Part shown: positions 49,977 to 53,080 of the stretch, piece by piece | Position numbering within the stretch: position 1 is the first letter of the stretch | Layout of the letters: each line of letters opens with the position of its first letter | Assembly (NCBI GenBank): GCA_021797815.1 | Contig: JAJZYZ010000003.1 | Location: forward strand, 1-53,080 | Origin: Bacillota bacterium | GTDB lineage: Bacteria > Bacillota > Sulfobacillia > Sulfobacillales > JAIMBI01 | Direction: 5' to 3' | Length of the DNA: 53,080 bases | The notes under the pieces: generated by a model | Seen by the model: the letters and a program-made list of their open reading frames with translations, nothing else | Told to the model about the DNA's origin: nothing | The model's database searches: none | Position numbers and translations under genes: made by a program

Positions 49977-50474
49977 TCAGTCCTCCCGGGTTCCTTCAGG
50001 GCGCGCCGCGTACAGGGCGTTCATCACGGTCGTGGTGTTCCGGAGCCGCTCCGACACAATGCGGCCGAGATCCAGCAGCACCCGGTGCCCGAGCGACGGG
50101 TGGGCGTGGGCCAGCTGCTCCAGCCGTCGGAGCGACATCACCCGCAGCCGGCCTGCCGTCACCGCACGGATGTCGGCCGAGCGCGGCCGGCCATCCAGGA
50201 GGGACTGCTCACCGAAAATCGAGCCTTCGTCAATGAGCGCGATGCGCCGGGAGCCCTCCTCCTGGTCTCCGCTTGCCGAAATCGGAATGATGACCTCCAG
50301 CTGCCCCTCGGTCACGATGCAAAAAGAGCGGTCGGTGTCGCCCATCCGCACAATCACATCCCCGGGCCGGAACGGATAGGGCTCCGTGTACTGAAACAGC
50401 GTCTGCCATCCTTCGGCGTCCAGGTCGCGGAGAAATGCATTCCCGGCCTCTCTTGCGGACCCGGGCTGACTCAC
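49977..50474 (-). CDS. Cyclic-nucleotide-binding domain protein
   Basis: A 165-residue protein made of a single Crp-type beta-barrel: YPFRPGDVIVRMGDTDRSFCIVTEGQLEV (split near 33-61) and the phosphate-binding cassette GSIFGEQSLLDGRPRSADIRAV near 84-105 with G-E-x-S-L-x-x-x-x-R-S-A. The Crp helix-turn-helix is missing; a C-terminal helix (VLLDLGRIVSERLRNTTTVM) could mediate protein contacts. It may sense cAMP or c-di-GMP-like nucleotides and act on a partner enzyme. GTG 50474 overlaps the NRPS stop as GTGA, so it is translationally coupled to it. Confidence 0.87.
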   Translation of the reverse strand: MSQPGSAREAGNAFLRDLDAEGWQTLFQYTEPYPFRPGDVIVRMGDTDRSFCIVTEGQLEVIIPISASGDQEEGSRRIALIDEGSIFGEQSLLDGRPRSADIRAVTAGRLRVMSLRRLEQLAHAHPSLGHRVLLDLGRIVSERLRNTTTVMNALYAARPEGTRED

Positions 50475-53080
50475 GAGACCTCACCCCCCTGTCCTTCTTC
50501 GCCCAACGCCTGCCGGAGCCGTTCTTGAAGCGCGCGCGCCGCCACTTCCACGTGCGGCGGCCGGACCAGGGAGAGGTGAGTCCCCGGCACCGTCACCACC
50601 CGAAGCCCGCCCCGTGTCCGGTACTCCCAGCGTTCCCGGGCGATGGCCTCGGAGCTGTCGGACGCCTCGAAAAGTGTGATGGGCACATCGACCCGCCCGC
50701 CCGGCCGAAAGCTGGCGGTGGCCTCCGCATGCGCCTCCATAACCCGCACCTGCCGGGCAAGCGCCTGCGCCGCCCCTCTTTCGGGCATTATCCGGCGGGC
50801 GGACACCTCCTCGGCCAGCCGGGCGAGGCCCTCGTCCGGAGGCAGATCGCGGAGGATGCCCGGGTCGATGCCGAGCCGCTCGGCAATGCGGGAGAGGGCG
50901 CCCGGACGACCCCGCTCCGATAACGGCATCCCGTATCCGAAGGGGTGGGCGTCCAGCAATCCCAAGAACGCCACCCGCTCGCCGCGCGCCTCCAAGATCC
51001 GGGCCAGCTCAAACGCGACCAGTCCCCCGAAAGACCAGCCCACGAGGCTGTAGGGCCCTGGTGCGAACGCCTCGGTGACAGCTTGCGCGTAACGTTCTGC
51101 CAATGCCGTCACCGAACTCAGGGGAATTTCATCCGACTCGTAGCCGGGAGCCACAAGCCCGTAGACGGGACGCTCCTGGCCCACGAGATGCGCAAGGTCC
51201 AGATATTCCAGCACACCCCCGCTCACCTCGTGGATCAGGACGAGGGGCGCGCGACCGGAAGGACCGGAGGAAAGCGCGAGGAGCGCCGGCGGCACGGCCT
51301 GTTCGTGCGTGCGCACCCGTTCGGCCAGCGCTGCCGGCGTACCGTCCTCGAAGAGCGCGGCGATGGGCATCTCGACGCCCAGCTGATCCAAGATGGCCTG
51401 GCGAAGCACGACCGCCTTCAGGGAGTGTCCACCGAGCTCAAAAAAGTTGTCGTGAAGACCAATATCATGGAGGCCCAGAACCTCCTGCCAGATCTGCAGC
51501 ATCACCATCTCGAGAGTTGTGCGCGGCCCCTCCACGGGCATTTCCGGCAAGGCGGCGTCGGCCGCTTTCAGGGCGGCCAGCGCCTGTCGGTCCACCTTGC
51601 CGCTCGGCGTCAGCATGAGCGTCTCCATCGTCTTGATGGTGGCGGGAACCATGTACGCCGGCAGCTTCGCGCGCAGAGCCGCCCGCACCGCGCGCAGGTC
51701 CACTTGCTGTCCCTCTTCCGCCACCACGTAGGCGGCGAGCCGGCGATCTCCCCGTTCATCCTCCTGGACCACGACGGCTGCCTCGCGCACCCCCGCCGCC
51801 TCGTGAAACGCCGCCTCGATCTCTCCCAGTTCGATGCGAAAGCCCCGCACCTTCACCTGGTCGTCCGCCCGGCCCAGGTACTCAAGCGTCCCGTCGGTCC
51901 GCCATCGGACCAGATCCCCGGTCCGATACATCCGGGCCCCTGGCGTGTCCGCAAATGGATCCGGCAAGAAGCGGTCCGCCGTCAGATCCGGCCGGTTGAG
52001 GTAGCCGCGCGCCACCCCCACCCCGCCCACGTACAGCTCGCCCGCGACCCCCACGGGCGTCGGCTGCCCACCGGGACTTAAGACATACACCTGCACGTTC
52101 GGAAGCGCCCGGCCGATCGTGATGGCGGCGTCGCGCGTCATCCGCGCCACCGTACAGGCGACCGTGATCTCGGTCGGCCCGTACTCGTTGTAGAGCTCGA
52201 CCACCTCCGCCCATGTGCGCACGAGCTCCCGCGTCATCGGCTCCCCGCCCACCACCACCCCTCGCAGGGTGGGCATGGCCGAGGGCCGCACGATCGCGAG
52301 TGTCGACGGCGTCAGGGTCATGTGGGTCACGCCGTGCCCGGTCGCGTACGCCTCCAGGTCGGGCCCCGGCCGCAGGTGCTCCGCTGTCCCCAGCACCAGC
52401 GTCCCCCCGGCCAGAAGGGTGCTGACCAGCGGCACCACCGACGCGTCAAAGCTGAGCGAGGGGAACTGCAGATGCCGCGTGCCCGCTCCGCTCCCGAGGC
52501 GGGCAATGTGCTCCCACGCCAAATTCACGACCCCGCGGTGCTCCACCAGCACGCCTTTCGGCCGGCCGGTCGACCCCGAGGTGTAAATCACGTACGCCAC
52601 GTTCCCCGGACCCGCCACCGCCGGCAGCGCCGCCGCTCCCTCCCCCGCCACCACCGCCCACTCCGTGTCCAGTGCCAGCACCGGGGCCGCCCCCGCCGGG
52701 ATCGCATCCCGCAGATGCCCCTGCGTCAAGACCACCGCCGGCGCCGCGTCCGCCAGCATGTAGGCGAGCCGTTCCGCCGGATACCCCGGGTCCAGTGGCA
52801 CGTACGCCCCACCCGCCTTCCAGACCCCCACAATCGCAATAATCTGTTCCAGCGACCGGTCCAGCCACAGCGCCACCCGTGTGTCCGGCCCGACCCCCCG
52901 CGCCCGCAGATACCGCGCCAGCTGGTTCGCCCACGCGTCCAGCTCTCCGTACGTGAGCCGCCGGTCTTCCCACTCCACGGCCACCGCCTGCGGTGTCCGG
53001 GCGGCCTGCGCCTCCACCAGCTCCCCCAGCGTCGCCTCCGCCGGATACGCCGCCGCCGTCGCGTTCCAGGCCACCACCGT
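50471..53080 (-). CDS. Non-ribosomal peptide synthetase, terminal A-PCP-TE module (partial)
   Basis: The 870 codons are open to the right edge and begin with the VVAWNATAAAYP linker that normally follows a condensation domain, so the true start is outside. Adenylation domain: A2-A3 (YVIYTSGSTGRPKGV near 165), A4-A5 (SFDASVVP, NEYGPTE), A7-A8 (YRTGDLVRW, YLGRADDQVKVRGFRIELGEIE, split), A10 (PSGKVDR). Carrier domain: DNFFELGGHSLKAV near 550 with the phosphopantetheine Ser. Thioesterase: GWSFGG near 685, the catalytic Asp in LLDAHPFG, and His in PGTHLSL near 845. A terminal TE indicates product release. Co-directional cNMP, PPTase and hybrid kinase genes follow. Confidence 0.94.
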   Translation of the reverse strand, partial: TVVAWNATAAAYPAEATLGELVEAQAARTPQAVAVEWEDRRLTYGELDAWANQLARYLRARGVGPDTRVALWLDRSLEQIIAIVGVWKAGGAYVPLDPGYPAERLAYMLADAAPAVVLTQGHLRDAIPAGAAPVLALDTEWAVVAGEGAAALPAVAGPGNVAYVIYTSGSTGRPKGVLVEHRGVVNLAWEHIARLGSGAGTRHLQFPSLSFDASVVPLVSTLLAGGTLVLGTAEHLRPGPDLEAYATGHGVTHMTLTPSTLAIVRPSAMPTLRGVVVGGEPMTRELVRTWAEVVELYNEYGPTEITVACTVARMTRDAAITIGRALPNVQVYVLSPGGQPTPVGVAGELYVGGVGVARGYLNRPDLTADRFLPDPFADTPGARMYRTGDLVRWRTDGTLEYLGRADDQVKVRGFRIELGEIEAAFHEAAGVREAAVVVQEDERGDRRLAAYVVAEEGQQVDLRAVRAALRAKLPAYMVPATIKTMETLMLTPSGKVDRQALAALKAADAALPEMPVEGPRTTLEMVMLQIWQEVLGLHDIGLHDNFFELGGHSLKAVVLRQAILDQLGVEMPIAALFEDGTPAALAERVRTHEQAVPPALLALSSGPSGRAPLVLIHEVSGGVLEYLDLAHLVGQERPVYGLVAPGYESDEIPLSSVTALAERYAQAVTEAFAPGPYSLVGWSFGGLVAFELARILEARGERVAFLGLLDAHPFGYGMPLSERGRPGALSRIAERLGIDPGILRDLPPDEGLARLAEEVSARRIMPERGAAQALARQVRVMEAHAEATASFRPGGRVDVPITLFEASDSSEAIARERWEYRTRGGLRVVTVPGTHLSLVRPPHVEVAARALQERLRQALGEEGQGGEVS

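Overview
The window looks like chromosomal DNA from a high-G+C bacterium with dense gene packing, strong AGGAGG-type ribosome binding sites, frequent GTG/TTG starts and many stop/start overlaps. A membrane lipoprotein, a HelD-like helicase, a DivIVA-like coiled-coil protein and a Flp-type pilin fit a Gram-positive-type lineage such as the deep high-G+C Firmicutes, but the sequence alone does not fix the phylum. I saw no rRNA, tRNA, CRISPR array or intact insertion sequence.

Layout. 0-3.7 kb: start of an S9-type peptidase (cut by the left edge), a PAP2-like membrane protein, a GNAT acetyltransferase, a Yx(F/W/Y)xxD-type lipoprotein with a good promoter, a ribbon-helix-helix protein and a 42-residue DUF3096-like membrane protein. 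3.8-12.6 kb: class-V aminotransferase, HelD-like helicase, fumarylacetoacetase-family/Gfo-Idh pair, free-methionine-R-sulfoxide reductase, a second GNAT, a small membrane protein and MsrA. 12.8-18.8 kb: two small unknowns, a large membrane protein with a DUF84-type NTP phosphatase, and a LysR/ornithine-cyclodeaminase pair. 18.9-24.2 kb: MFS and SMR-type transporters, a small winged-helix regulator and a DUF6671 protein that share a 36-bp promoter/operator motif, and a Thermus-type isocitrate dehydrogenase. 24.7-32 kb: lipoate ligase fused translationally to diaminopropionate ammonia-lyase, MazG-like hydrolase, DUF998 protein, DHA2 drug exporter, and an ABM monooxygenase/2-hydroxyacid dehydrogenase/HpcH aldolase operon.

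32.5-38.7 kb is the most striking part. A c-di-GMP-I (GEMM) riboswitch on the minus strand, with its own promoter, precedes an operon: CheY-like receiver, FapA/DUF342 protein, small secreted peptide, soluble DegS/NarX-like histidine kinase, and a TPR-like protein ending in a degenerate HD-GYP domain. A lone Flp pilin and a GT2 glycosyltransferase converge on it. This looks like a c-di-GMP-controlled signalling and surface module.

39-53 kb: GT87-like and GT-C-like membrane enzymes, a DivIVA-like coiled-coil protein, and a minus-strand operon entering from beyond the right edge: NRPS terminal module (A-PCP-TE), cyclic-nucleotide-binding protein, Sfp-type phosphopantetheinyl transferase, and a 1763-residue protein joining a Ser/Thr kinase domain (catalytic Asp replaced by Asn), an AAA ATPase, a GAF domain and a histidine kinase. 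The overlaps suggest peptide synthesis is co-expressed with its activating enzyme and a dedicated signalling apparatus.
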